From assembly GCF_000158955.1 (NCBI RefSeq), contig NZ_GG657757.1, positions 5,610,182 through 5,658,398 on the forward strand: 48,217 nucleotides of DNA, read 5' to 3'. Positions 16,800 through 24,335 of the stretch are shown piece after piece. The first letter of the stretch is position 1; every line of letters begins with the position of its first letter. Below the pieces are notes generated by a model, which did not search any database, was not told where the DNA came from, and was given only the letters and a program-made list of their open reading frames with translations. The DNA comes from Streptomyces viridochromogenes DSM 40736. Lineage in GTDB: Bacteria; Actinomycetota; Actinomycetes; Streptomycetales; Streptomycetaceae. Position numbers and translations under genes: made by a program.

Positions 16800-16857
16800 C
16801 CCCCAGAACCCCCACCCCCCCCAGAACCCCCACCCCCCCCAAGAACCCCCACCCCCG
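16800..16857 (-). repeat. C-rich tandem repeat, G-quadruplex candidate on the minus strand
   Basis: Three imperfect units of AGAACCCCCACCCCC type (about 18 bp) form an almost pure C/A tract. On the minus strand this gives at least six runs of five or more G separated by 1-5 nt, well beyond the minimum for an intramolecular G-quadruplex. It sits in the divergent promoter region of metB and the membrane-anchored unknown. The sequence just upstream (16690-16800) is also low-complexity (CCCGGGCC-type). Confidence 0.7.
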
Positions 16858-16916
16858 GCTCGCGGTTCGGCTTCTTACCCGGCGCTCCTCGCTTCGGCGC
16901 ATTACCCTCGGTGCCC

Positions 16917-18071
16917 ATGAGCGACAGGCACATCAGTCAGCACTTCGAGACGCTCGCGATCACGCGGCAACACCGCCGACCCCTGACGGGCGCGGTCGTC
17001 CCGCCGATCTACCAGGTGTCCACCTACAAGCAGGACGGCGTCGGCGGCCTGCGCGGGGGCTACGAGTACAGCCGCAGCGCCAACCCGACCAGGACCGCGC
17101 TGGAGGAGAACCTCGCCGCCCTGGAGGGCGGCCGTCGCGGTCTCGCGTTCGCGTCCGGACTGGCGGCCGAGGACTGCCTGCTGCGCACGCTGCTCAGCCC
17201 GGGCGACCACGTGGTCATCCCCAACGACGCCTACGGCGGCACGTTCCGGCTCTTCGCCAAGGTCGTGGCCCGCTGGGGCGTGGAGTGGTCGGTCGCCGAC
17301 ACCAGCGACCCGGCCGCCGTACGGGCCGCCCTCACCCCGAAGACCAAGGTCGTCTGGGTGGAGACCCCCTCCAACCCGCTGCTCGGCATCACCGACATCG
17401 CCGCCGTCGCTCAGGTCGCCCGGGACGCCGGCGCCCGGCTCGTCGTCGACAACACCTTCGCCACGCCCTACCTCCAGCAGCCCCTCTCCCTGGGCGCGGA
17501 CGTCGTCGTGCACTCGCTGACCAAGTACATGGGCGGACACTCCGACGTCGTCGGCGGCGCACTGATCACCGACGACGCCGACCTGGGCGAGGAACTGGCC
17601 TTCCACCAGAACGCGATGGGCGCCGTCGCCGGCCCCTTCGACTCCTGGCTGGTGCTGCGCGGCACCAAGACCCTCTCCGTGCGCATGGACCGGCACAGCG
17701 AGAACGCCACCAAGGTCGCCGACATGCTCACCCGGCACCCGCGCGTGACGGGCGTCCTGTACCCGGGCCTGCCCGAGCACCCCGGCCACGAGGTCGCCGC
17801 CAAGCAGATGAAGGCGTTCGGCGGCATGGTCTCGTTCCGTGTCGAGGGCGGCGAGCAGGCGGCCGTCGAGGTCTGCAACCGCGCCAAGGTGTTCACGCTG
17901 GGCGAGTCCCTGGGCGGCGTCGAGTCGCTGATCGAGCACCCCGGCCGCATGACGCACGCCTCCGTGGCCGGTTCGGCCCTCGAGGTCCCGGCCGACCTCG
18001 TGCGGCTGTCCGTCGGCATCGAGAACGCCGACGACCTGCTGGAGGACCTTCAGCAGGCGCTCGGCCGGTAG
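16917..18071 (+). CDS. metB: Cystathionine gamma-synthase
   Basis: PLP enzyme that condenses an activated homoserine ester with cysteine to cystathionine, the transsulfuration entry to methionine. 384 residues of the Cys/Met metabolism PLP family: YEYSRSANPTRTALEENLAALEGG, FASGLAAEDCLLRTLL, VWVETPSNPLLGITDI, VVDNTFATPYLQQP and the PLP lysine in HSLTKYMGGHSD (Lys203). The family also includes gamma-lyases and O-acetylhomoserine sulfhydrylases; synthase is my best reading. ATG 16917 lacks a Shine-Dalgarno, but TACCCT at 16903-16908 lies 8 nt before it, so a leaderless mRNA is possible. No other methionine genes are adjacent. Confidence 0.87.
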   Translation: MSDRHISQHFETLAITRQHRRPLTGAVVPPIYQVSTYKQDGVGGLRGGYEYSRSANPTRTALEENLAALEGGRRGLAFASGLAAEDCLLRTLLSPGDHVVIPNDAYGGTFRLFAKVVARWGVEWSVADTSDPAAVRAALTPKTKVVWVETPSNPLLGITDIAAVAQVARDAGARLVVDNTFATPYLQQPLSLGADVVVHSLTKYMGGHSDVVGGALITDDADLGEELAFHQNAMGAVAGPFDSWLVLRGTKTLSVRMDRHSENATKVADMLTRHPRVTGVLYPGLPEHPGHEVAAKQMKAFGGMVSFRVEGGEQAAVEVCNRAKVFTLGESLGGVESLIEHPGRMTHASVAGSALEVPADLVRLSVGIENADDLLEDLQQALGR

Positions 18072-18075
18072 CCGG

Positions 18076-18087
18076 CCCCGCGCGGGG
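18076..18087. terminator. Short palindrome between convergent genes
   Basis: CCCCGCGCGGGG, 5 bp after the metB stop and abutting the stop of the minus-strand small membrane gene. A weak terminator candidate. Confidence 0.4.
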
Positions 18088-18336
18088 TCACCAGCCGGTG
18101 AGGGGTGGAGTCGTGTCCGACGGCGGCTCCACCCACGGGTGCACCGTCAGCGCCCACACCGTGAACGCCACCACCGCCGCGAACGCCAGCAGCCACAGCA
18201 CGCGGCGGGTGAGCGCCCTGCGCCGCAGCATGCGGCCGCCCCGGCGCACCGCCTCCGTGTGGATCTCGGGCGGCACCGGCCGCGGTGTCTGCTCCATGAG
18301 CCGCCGCACGGCGGCCTCACGGTCGTTCCCCCTCAT
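18088..18336 (-). CDS. Small single-pass membrane protein, possible sigma-factor partner
   Basis: 82 residues: a charged N-terminal region (REAAVRRLMEQTPRPVPPEIHTEAVRRGGRMLRRRALTRR), one TM helix (VLWLLAFAAVVAFTVWALTV) and a short Pro-rich outer tail. ATG 18336 has GGAG 6 nt upstream. It lies 25 bp after the end of the ECF-like sigma gene on the same strand, so the two are probably co-transcribed. Position and topology (cytosolic helix, TM, short exterior) fit an anti-sigma factor, but there is no zinc (HxxxCxxC) motif. Function is an inference. Confidence 0.65.
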   Translation of the reverse strand: MRGNDREAAVRRLMEQTPRPVPPEIHTEAVRRGGRMLRRRALTRRVLWLLAFAAVVAFTVWALTVHPWVEPPSDTTPPLTGW

Positions 18337-18361
18337 GCCCGGCTCCGGTGACGCGCGCAGC

Positions 18362-18865
18362 TCATGACGGCCCCGCCTTCGCGGCCGGCGCGGCGGCGCC
18401 AGGGTTCCGCGACCGGTGCAGCAGGGTCGTCGTCGCCCGGTGGCAGACGGCCCGGACGCGCTCCGCCGACAGGCCCAGCAACGCCGCCGTCTGCTCCTCG
18501 CCGACGCCTTCGTAGAGCCTGAGCACCAGGATCAGCCGCTCCTGCGGGGTGAGCGGGGCCAGCGGGCTCGCGGGGTGCGGGCGGGAGCGGCCGAATCCGC
18601 CGTACTGGTGCCACGCGCCGCGAGCGAAGCGGGCCGCCAGGTACTGGCGGGTGCGGTCGTACGGATCCTCGCCGCGCAGCCGGTCCCAGCACGCGTACGT
18701 GTGGGCCAAAGACAGTGTCAGCAGGCGCCGGGCGCGCGGGTTGTCGTCCGGTGCCTCAGCGGTGAGCAGCGTGGCGGCGTGCAGCAGCCGCCCGGCCGCG
18801 CCCGCGACGAACGCCTCGAACTCGCGGGCCCGACGGGTTGCCTGGGACGCATGCCGCTGTCGCAC
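18362..18865 (-). CDS. Degenerate ECF-type (SigE-family-like) RNA polymerase sigma factor
   Basis: 167 residues from GTG 18865 with GGGAGG just upstream. The C-terminal half is a recognisable sigma-70 region 4 (LTPQERLILVLRLYEGVGEEQTAALLGLSAERVRAVCHRATTTLLHR). The N-terminal half resembles a weakened region 2 of the actinobacterial SigE-like family (FEAFVAGAAGRLLHAATLLTAE...LAHTYACWDRL), but the core-binding motif is poorly conserved. It may be a functional ECF sigma factor or a regulator derived from one. The downstream small membrane protein is a candidate partner. Confidence 0.75.
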   Translation of the reverse strand: MRQRHASQATRRAREFEAFVAGAAGRLLHAATLLTAEAPDDNPRARRLLTLSLAHTYACWDRLRGEDPYDRTRQYLAARFARGAWHQYGGFGRSRPHPASPLAPLTPQERLILVLRLYEGVGEEQTAALLGLSAERVRAVCHRATTTLLHRSRNPGAAAPAAKAGPS

Positions 18866-19064
18866 CGCGCCTCCCGCCTGCCGGCGACCCTGAGGATGTT
18901 TTTGTCCGTTTCGGGCACGGACGCGACGCCCGCGTACGGCGGGTCCCCGGTCTCATATCAGGCCAGGGGCAGGCCCGTGGTCAAGAGCCGCGCACCGGGT
19001 CGGGGCGGTGGACCCACGGCGTACGGCCCCCCGGAACGGCGACGAACCGGCCTTCGGCCCGCAG

Positions 19065-19159
19065 GACCGGCCCCAAGCCCTTAGAACCGGCCCCAAGCCC
19101 TCAGAACTGGCCCCGGCCCTCAGACCGGCCCCCGGCCCTCAGACCGGCCCCCGGCGATC
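19065..19159. repeat. Five imperfect 19-20 bp tandem repeats
   Basis: Units of GA(A)CCGGCCCC(A/C)(A/G)GCCCT(C/T)A repeat five times in the 322-bp gap between the sigma-like gene and marR. The unit contains CCGG and is C-rich. The array lies downstream of marR and upstream of the sigma-like gene, both on the minus strand. The rest of this gap (18866-19064) shows no gene or clear promoter. Not CRISPR-like: there are no spacers. Confidence 0.7.
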
Positions 19160-19188
19160 ACGACAGGTGGCCCGCGGCCTCAGGACTG

Positions 19189-19704
19189 CTACTGCTCCTC
19201 CGGCCCCGGCACCCCCGGTACCGCCATCCGGGCGGACAGCGCGCTGTTGAAGCGCGTGAGCAGCGAGCAGAACGCCTCGCGCTCCGCGGGCTCCCAGTCG
19301 TGGGTCAGTTCGGCCATCAACTGCCGTCGGGACGAGCGCACTTCCTCCAGTCGCGCCTGCCCGCGGGGGGAGAGCTGGAGCACCACGGCCCGCCCGTCCT
19401 CGGGGTGCGAGGTGCGCTTGACCAGGCCGGTGTCGACGAGCGGAGCCACCTGCCGGGTGACCGTCGACGAGTCGATGCCCATGCTCGCGGCGAGTGCCTT
19501 GACGCCCATCGGGCCTTCCTTGTCGAGCCGGTTGAGCAGCAGGTACGCGGCGCGGTCCATGGAGTTGCGCACCTGCCCGACTCCGCCGAGCCGGGTCTGT
19601 TCGGCACGGCGGGCGAACAGCGCCACCTCGTGCTGCAGCGTGTCGAGAAGACCGGTGTCACCGACGGTCGTCATGTCCATCGACATTTCAGGTGTTGTGG
19701 GCAT
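19189..19704 (-). CDS. MarR-family transcriptional regulator
   Basis: 171 residues from ATG 19704. The winged helix is clear: NSMDRAAYLLLNRLDKEGPMGVKALAASMGIDSSTVTRQVAPLVDTGLVKRTSHPEDGRAVVLQLSPRGQ, with recognition helix DSSTVTRQVAPL and the wing at HPEDGRAVVL. C-terminal helices provide the dimer interface. Several in-frame Met codons follow (19686, 19680, 19674), so the exact start is uncertain; the frame also runs upstream into the ilvA promoter region. Divergent from ilvA with 145 bp between; whether it regulates ilvA is unknown, as MarR proteins usually control transporters or stress genes. Confidence 0.9.
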   Translation of the reverse strand: MPTTPEMSMDMTTVGDTGLLDTLQHEVALFARRAEQTRLGGVGQVRNSMDRAAYLLLNRLDKEGPMGVKALAASMGIDSSTVTRQVAPLVDTGLVKRTSHPEDGRAVVLQLSPRGQARLEEVRSSRRQLMAELTHDWEPAEREAFCSLLTRFNSALSARMAVPGVPGPEEQ

Positions 19705-19849
19705 GGCCGGGGGCTCACTTCGTGAAGGGCTGGCTGATTGGGGGACAGGGTACGCGGCCGGAAGGCGGGCCGTACCGGCGCTGCGCAAAGCGGGTCTCGG
19801 AGGTTGGTCACAACAGTCGTTTCCACCCGTGAACTGCGATGCTGGAGTC

Positions 19850-21079
19850 ATGAGCTACAGCACGGCTGACTCCTTGCGACCCGTCACCCTCGACGACGTG
19901 CGCGGAGCCCAGAAGATGCTCTCGGGCGTGGCGCGGGTGACCGCGATGGAAAGCAGCAGGTACCTGTCCCAGACGGTCGGCGCGCCGGTGCACCTCAAGT
20001 GCGAGAACCTCCAGCGGACCGGTTCGTTCAAGCTGCGCGGCGCGTACGTCCGGATCGCGGGTCTGCTGCCCGAGGAGCGTGCCGCCGGTGTCGTCGCCGC
20101 GAGCGCCGGCAACCACGCGCAGGGCGTCGCCCTGGCCTCGGCGCTGCTCGGCGTGCGCTCCACGGTGTTCATGCCGAAGGGCGCCCCGCTGCCCAAGGTC
20201 AGCGCCACCCGGGACTACGGGGCCGAGGTGCGGCTGCACGGCCAGGTGGTCGACGAGACACTGGCCGCGGCCCAGGAGTACGCCGCCGAGACGGGCGCTG
20301 TGTTCATCCACCCGTTCGACCACCCCGACATCATCGCCGGTCAGGGCACGGTGGGCCTGGAGATCCTGGAGCAGTGCCCCGAGGCGCGCACGGTCGTCGT
20401 CGGTATCGGCGGGGGCGGGCTGGCCGCCGGGATCGCCGTGGCGGTGAAGGCCCTGCGTCCGGACCTGCGGATCGTGGGCGTGCAGGCGGAGGGCGCGGCG
20501 GCGTATCCGCCCTCGCTGGCGGAGGGACGGCCGGTCACGGTCGAGAACCCGGCGACGATGGCCGACGGCATCAAGGTCGGCCGACCGGGCGACGTGCCGT
20601 TCGGGATCGTCGGCGAGCTGGTCGACGAGGTGCGCACGGTCAGCGAGGACGAGCTGTCCGCCGCGCTGCTGCTCTGCCTGGAGAGGGCCAAGCTGGTCGT
20701 GGAGCCGGCCGGGGCGAGCCCGGTCGCGGCGCTGCTCAGCGAGCCCGGCACCTTCGAGGGGCCGGTCGTCGCCGTGCTGTCCGGTGGCAACGTCGACCCG
20801 GTGCTGATGCAACGGGTGCTGCGGCACGGCATGGCCGCACAGGGCCGCTATCTCGCCGTCCGGCTGCGGCTGACGGACCGTCCGGGGGCTCTCGCCACAC
20901 TTCTGGGTGCGTTGTCAGTGGTTGACGCTAACGTCCTCGATGTGAGCCACGTACGAACCGACCCACGGCTCGGACTCACGGAGGCGGAGGTCGAGCTGCA
21001 CCTGGAGACGAAGGGCCCGGCGCACTGCGCCGAGGTGGGTCAGGCGCTGCGCGAGGCGGGCTACACGGTCATGGGCTGA
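19850..21079 (+). CDS. ilvA: Threonine dehydratase with C-terminal ACT domain
   Basis: PLP enzyme deaminating L-threonine to 2-oxobutanoate (and serine to pyruvate). 409 residues. The PLP lysine is Lys61 in TGSFKLRGAY; other fold-type II marks are AASAGNHAQGVA, the glycine loop VGIGGGGLAAGIAVA and VLSGGNVDP. Residues from about 333 (RYLAVRLRLTDRPGALATLLG) form a single ACT domain, as in the shorter threonine dehydratases, rather than the two C-terminal regulatory domains of E. coli IlvA. It may supply isoleucine synthesis or be catabolic. GGAG lies too close to ATG 19850 for normal spacing; a leaderless start is possible. Confidence 0.92.
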   Translation: MSYSTADSLRPVTLDDVRGAQKMLSGVARVTAMESSRYLSQTVGAPVHLKCENLQRTGSFKLRGAYVRIAGLLPEERAAGVVAASAGNHAQGVALASALLGVRSTVFMPKGAPLPKVSATRDYGAEVRLHGQVVDETLAAAQEYAAETGAVFIHPFDHPDIIAGQGTVGLEILEQCPEARTVVVGIGGGGLAAGIAVAVKALRPDLRIVGVQAEGAAAYPPSLAEGRPVTVENPATMADGIKVGRPGDVPFGIVGELVDEVRTVSEDELSAALLLCLERAKLVVEPAGASPVAALLSEPGTFEGPVVAVLSGGNVDPVLMQRVLRHGMAAQGRYLAVRLRLTDRPGALATLLGALSVVDANVLDVSHVRTDPRLGLTEAEVELHLETKGPAHCAEVGQALREAGYTVMG

Positions 21080-21141
21080 GCCGGCGCGCGAGCCGGTCAA
21101 GATCCCTTCTTCTCCCCGGAAACGAGACACGGAAAAACCGA

Positions 21142-21170
21142 TTGTGAGACGCGATACATCGCGTTATGGT
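21142..21170 (+). promoter_or_regulatory. Promoter of the ABC exporter operon with embedded palindrome
   Basis: TTGTGA (21142-21147), a 17-nt spacer, and TATGGT (21165-21170) make a good sigma-HrdB-type promoter about 60 bp before the ABC gene. The spacer holds GCGAT-AC-ATCGC (21151-21162), and a related GCGATGCATC follows at 21179-21188. A repressor such as a PadR or TetR protein acting here is plausible, but no such gene is adjacent. Confidence 0.6.
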
Positions 21171-21228
21171 GTGTCGGTGCGATGCATCCCTCACCTGTCC
21201 GGCGATCTTCGAAGACGTGGAGACTCAT

Positions 21229-22206
21229 ATGCCAGGCGCCATCTATGCCGAAGGTCTGGTCAAGACCTTCGGTGACGTAAGGGCCTTGGACGGCGTCGAC
21301 CTCGACGTGCCCGAGGGCACGGTCCTCGGCCTGCTCGGGCCGAACGGGGCGGGCAAGACGACCACCGTCCGCTGCCTGACCACCCTGCTGCGGCCCGACA
21401 GCGGACGGGCGGTCGTCGCGGGCATCGACGTGCTGAAGCAGCCCGACGCAGTCCGCCGCTCCATCGGCCTGTCCGGCCAGTTCGCTGCCGTCGACGAGTA
21501 TCTGACCGGCCGCGAGAACCTCCAGATGGTCGGGCAGCTCTACCAGATGAGGGCGAAGGCGGCGAAGGAGCGCGCAGCCGAACTGCTGGAGCAGTTCCAC
21601 CTCGCGGACGCCGCCGACCGGCCCACCAAGACCTACTCCGGGGGCATGCGCCGCCGGCTCGACCTCGCCGCCGCCCTCGTCGTCTCGCCGCCCGTGATGT
21701 TCATGGACGAGCCGACGACCGGCCTCGACCCGCGCAACCGCCAGCAGTTGTGGGAGGTCATCAAGCACCTGGTCTCCGGCGGCACGACGCTGCTGCTGAC
21801 CACGCAGTACCTGGAAGAGGCCGACCACCTCGCGCATGACATCGCGGTGGTCGACCAAGGCCGGGTCATCGCCAAGGGCACCTCCGACCAGCTCAAGGCC
21901 CGCACCGGCGGCGAGCGCGTCGAGGTCGTGGTCCACGAGCGCGAGCACATCCGGGCCGCCGCCGAGGTCCTCGCCGGCTTCGGCAAGGGCGACACCACGG
22001 TCGAGGAGCACATGCGCAAGCTCACCGCGCCCGTGACCGGCGGCGCCAAACTCCTCGCCGAGGTCATCCGGGAACTGGACACGCGCGGCATCGAGATCGA
22101 CGACATCGGCCTGCGCCGGCCGACCCTCGACGACGTCTTCCTCTCCCTGACGGGACACGTGGCCGAGGCGAAGACCGAGGAGAACGACAAGGAGGCCGTG
22201 AAGTGA
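21229..22206 (+). CDS. ABC transporter ATP-binding protein (DrrA-like drug export)
   Basis: 325 residues. Walker A GPNGAGKTT, Q-loop LSGQFAAVDEYLTGRENL, signature YSGGMRRRLDLAAAL, Walker B VMFMDEPTTGLDP and the H-loop region TTQYLEEADHLA are all present. The C-terminal extension (about 230-325, with PTLDDVFLSLTGH) is typical of the daunorubicin-resistance DrrA group. ATG 21229 follows GGAG with 6-nt spacing; an upstream in-frame start at 21166 would lie on the -10 box. It overlaps the permease gene by 4 nt (GTGA). Together they should export a hydrophobic compound; the substrate is unknown. Confidence 0.93.
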   Translation: MPGAIYAEGLVKTFGDVRALDGVDLDVPEGTVLGLLGPNGAGKTTTVRCLTTLLRPDSGRAVVAGIDVLKQPDAVRRSIGLSGQFAAVDEYLTGRENLQMVGQLYQMRAKAAKERAAELLEQFHLADAADRPTKTYSGGMRRRLDLAAALVVSPPVMFMDEPTTGLDPRNRQQLWEVIKHLVSGGTTLLLTTQYLEEADHLAHDIAVVDQGRVIAKGTSDQLKARTGGERVEVVVHEREHIRAAAEVLAGFGKGDTTVEEHMRKLTAPVTGGAKLLAEVIRELDTRGIEIDDIGLRRPTLDDVFLSLTGHVAEAKTEENDKEAVK

Positions 22207-23060
22207 GCGCCGTCACCGACACCGTGCGGGTCGCGCCGGCCGCGAACCCGGTGAGCCAGTCGATCCGCGACTCGATGGTCGTCGCCAAGCGGAACCTGAT
22301 CCGCATGTCCCGGATCCCCGAGATGATCATCTACGGGCTGATCCAGCCGATCATGTTCGTGGTGCTGTTCACCTACGTCTTCGGCGGCTCCATGCAGATC
22401 GGCAGCAGCACCAGTGCCGTCGACTACAAGAACTTCCTGATGGCGGGCATCTTCGCGCAGACCGTCACCTTCGCGACCGCGAGTTCCGGCGCCGGCATCG
22501 CCGACGACATGCACAAGGGACTCATCGACCGCTTCCGCTCCCTGCCCATGGCCCGCGGCGCGGTGCTCACCGGGCGCACCCTCGCCGACTCCGTGCAGAC
22601 AGCCCTCACCCTGGTCGTCCTCGCGGTGGTCGCCCTCCTGGTCGGCTGGCGCGTCGGGTCGGACGGCAGCACCAACGCCGTCAAGGTCCTCGCGGCCTTC
22701 GGGCTGCTGCTCCTGCTCGGTTACGCGTTCACCTGGATCGGTGCCCTGATCGGCATGTCCGTCCGGACCCCCGAGGCCGCCACCTCCAGCGGGCTGATCT
22801 GGCTCTTCCCGGTCACCTTCATATCGAACGCGTTCGTGGACACCAGCCACATGACCCCGTGGCTGCGCCACATCGCCGAGTGGAACCCCTTCAGCGCCAC
22901 GGTCCAGGCCTGCCGCGTGCTGTTCGCCAACCCGGGCCAGTCACCGTCCGACGCCTGGCCCATGCAGCACCCCGTCTGGGCCTCGCTGATCTACTCGATC
23001 CTGATCCTGGTCGTCTTCCGGACGCTGGCGGTGCGCAAGTACCGCTCCGCGACGGCATGA
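22203..23060 (+). CDS. ABC-2 type permease (DrrB-like)
   Basis: 285 residues with six predicted TM helices. It starts RDSMVVAKRNLIRMSRIPEMIIYGLIQPIMFVVLFTYVFGGSM, then DYKNFLMAGIFAQTVTFATASSGAGIADDMHKGLIDRFRSLPMARGAVLTGRTLADSVQ, the ABC-2 cytosolic loop conserved in DrrB proteins. GTG 22203 overlaps the stop of the ATPase gene, implying translational coupling. It is the membrane partner of the preceding ATPase and the last gene of the pair, followed by a hairpin shared with greA. Confidence 0.92.
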   Translation: MSAVTDTVRVAPAANPVSQSIRDSMVVAKRNLIRMSRIPEMIIYGLIQPIMFVVLFTYVFGGSMQIGSSTSAVDYKNFLMAGIFAQTVTFATASSGAGIADDMHKGLIDRFRSLPMARGAVLTGRTLADSVQTALTLVVLAVVALLVGWRVGSDGSTNAVKVLAAFGLLLLLGYAFTWIGALIGMSVRTPEAATSSGLIWLFPVTFISNAFVDTSHMTPWLRHIAEWNPFSATVQACRVLFANPGQSPSDAWPMQHPVWASLIYSILILVVFRTLAVRKYRSATA

Positions 23061-23065
23061 CAAAA

Positions 23066-23090
23066 CCCCGGCGCCCGAAGGACGCCGGGG
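23066..23090 (-). terminator. Rho-independent terminator for greA (also downstream of the permease)
   Basis: Perfect 8-bp stem CCCCGGCG/CGCCGGGG with a 9-nt loop. Read on the minus strand it is followed by TTTTG, a proper intrinsic terminator for greA; on the plus strand it lies 5 bp after the permease stop. Confidence 0.85.
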
Positions 23091-23115
23091 GCACGTCAAG
23101 CTTCTTCGTGGCCGG

Positions 23116-23613
23116 TCAGCCCTCGTACGGCTCGGCCTTGAGGATCTTCACCGAGGCCTTCTTGCCGTTCGGCAGCTCGTACTCCGCGTCCTCGCCGACC
23201 TTGTGGCCGATCACGCCGGCACCCAGCGGGGACTGCGGGGAGTACGTCTCGATGTCGGCGCTCGCGTACTCGCGCGAGGCGAGCAGGAACGTCAGCGTGT
23301 CGTCCTCGTCACCGTCGAACGCGATCGTGACGACCATGCCGGGCGCCACCGCACCGTCCGCCGCGGGCGCTTCACCGACCTTGGCGCTCTCGAGAAGCTG
23401 GGTGAGCTGGCGCACACGGAGCTCCTGCTTGCCCTGCTCCTCCTTGGCCGCGTGGTACCCGCCGTTCTCACGCAGGTCGCCCTCCTCGCGCGCGGCGGCG
23501 ATCTTCGCGGAGATCTCCGCCCGCGCGGGACCAGTAAGGTACTCAAGCTCAGCCTTGAGCTTGTTGTACGCCTCCTGGGTCAGCCAGGTGACGTTCTCGC
23601 TGGTCTGGGTCAC
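23116..23613 (-). CDS. greA: Transcription elongation factor GreA
   Basis: 165 residues. It stimulates the RNA cleavage activity of backtracked RNA polymerase. The N-terminal coiled coil (WLTQEAYNKLKAELEYLTGPARAEISAKIAAAREEGDLRENGGYHAAKEEQGKQELRVRQLTQLL) carries the acidic tip EEGDLREN. The C-terminal FKBP-like domain has SPLGAGVIGHKVGEDAEYELPNGKKASVKIL. GTG 23613 follows GAGGAG with 5-nt spacing; the frame extends 10 residues upstream without support. DUF4307 and mca lie next to it, an arrangement I recall from many actinobacteria. Confidence 0.95.
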   Translation of the reverse strand: MTQTSENVTWLTQEAYNKLKAELEYLTGPARAEISAKIAAAREEGDLRENGGYHAAKEEQGKQELRVRQLTQLLESAKVGEAPAADGAVAPGMVVTIAFDGDEDDTLTFLLASREYASADIETYSPQSPLGAGVIGHKVGEDAEYELPNGKKASVKILKAEPYEG

Positions 23614-23789
23614 AGGTGCTCCTCGTAGGTACTGGGAATACAAAGCATCGCCCTACCCAGAAGAATGTTCCTCCACGGATGGGCGAAACCACGAGCCTAA
23701 CAATTCAGGGGCGCAAGGGGGAGGACATAAGCCACTAGATTACTGTCAGCGCAGGTCAGGTCCTACGTATTCCGGGTGGCCGGTTGTCG

Positions 23790-24188
23790 TCAGTCGGCGT
23801 GGCAGCCCAGCAGCTCGGCCGTCGTCCCCGGAGAGGTCGTACGCAGCGTGACGACCTTGTCGATGCTGGTGGCGTCACCGTCGAAGTGGAACTCGCCCCG
23901 CCCCACGACCTTGCCGCTCTCGGCCTGCGAACGCACGGTGCAGTAACCGTCGGTACCGGCGTCCTTGTGGACCTGGAGATGCACCTGCACGGACTTCTCG
24001 CCGAGCTCGAAGCTGATCACCTCGGCGCTGATCTCGTTCTGGCCGACGTAGTAGTAGCCGAACCAGCCGACGAGCCCCAGCAGCGCCGCCGCGAGCACGG
24101 CGCCGATGATCTTGAGCTTGCGGTCGGCGCGCTCGTCCGAGGTACGGCCGTAGCGTCCCTCGGGCAGTCGCGTGCTCGCCGTGCTCAT
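23790..24188 (-). CDS. DUF4307 membrane protein
   Basis: 132 residues: basic N-terminus (RLPEGRYGRTSDERADRKLKIIG), one TM helix (AVLAAALLGLVGWFGYYYVG), then an extracytoplasmic beta-rich domain of about 80 residues with two Cys (GYCTVRSQAESGKVVGR and ELLGCHAD) that could form a disulfide. DUF4307 proteins are actinobacterial, of unknown function, and typically encoded next to mca as here (divergent, 147 bp apart). The shared promoter region contains CACTATAGAAG around 24274, a possible -10 for either gene. Confidence 0.88.
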   Translation of the reverse strand: MSTASTRLPEGRYGRTSDERADRKLKIIGAVLAAALLGLVGWFGYYYVGQNEISAEVISFELGEKSVQVHLQVHKDAGTDGYCTVRSQAESGKVVGRGEFHFDGDATSIDKVVTLRTTSPGTTAELLGCHAD

Positions 24189-24335
24189 GATCGTCCTCCA
24201 GACAGGGCCGGGACGAAGGCCCCGGAAGGGCCTCCAGGACCGGGTCCCGGAATTATTCGCCCGCCGATTCGGTCACTATAGAAGCCGCCGATTGCGCCGA
24301 CGCACACAGGGCGCCGACTTACTGAGGATTGAGTC

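Noticed and set aside
19065..19159. Possible CRISPR array
   Set aside because: Units are tandem without spacers and no cas genes are present.
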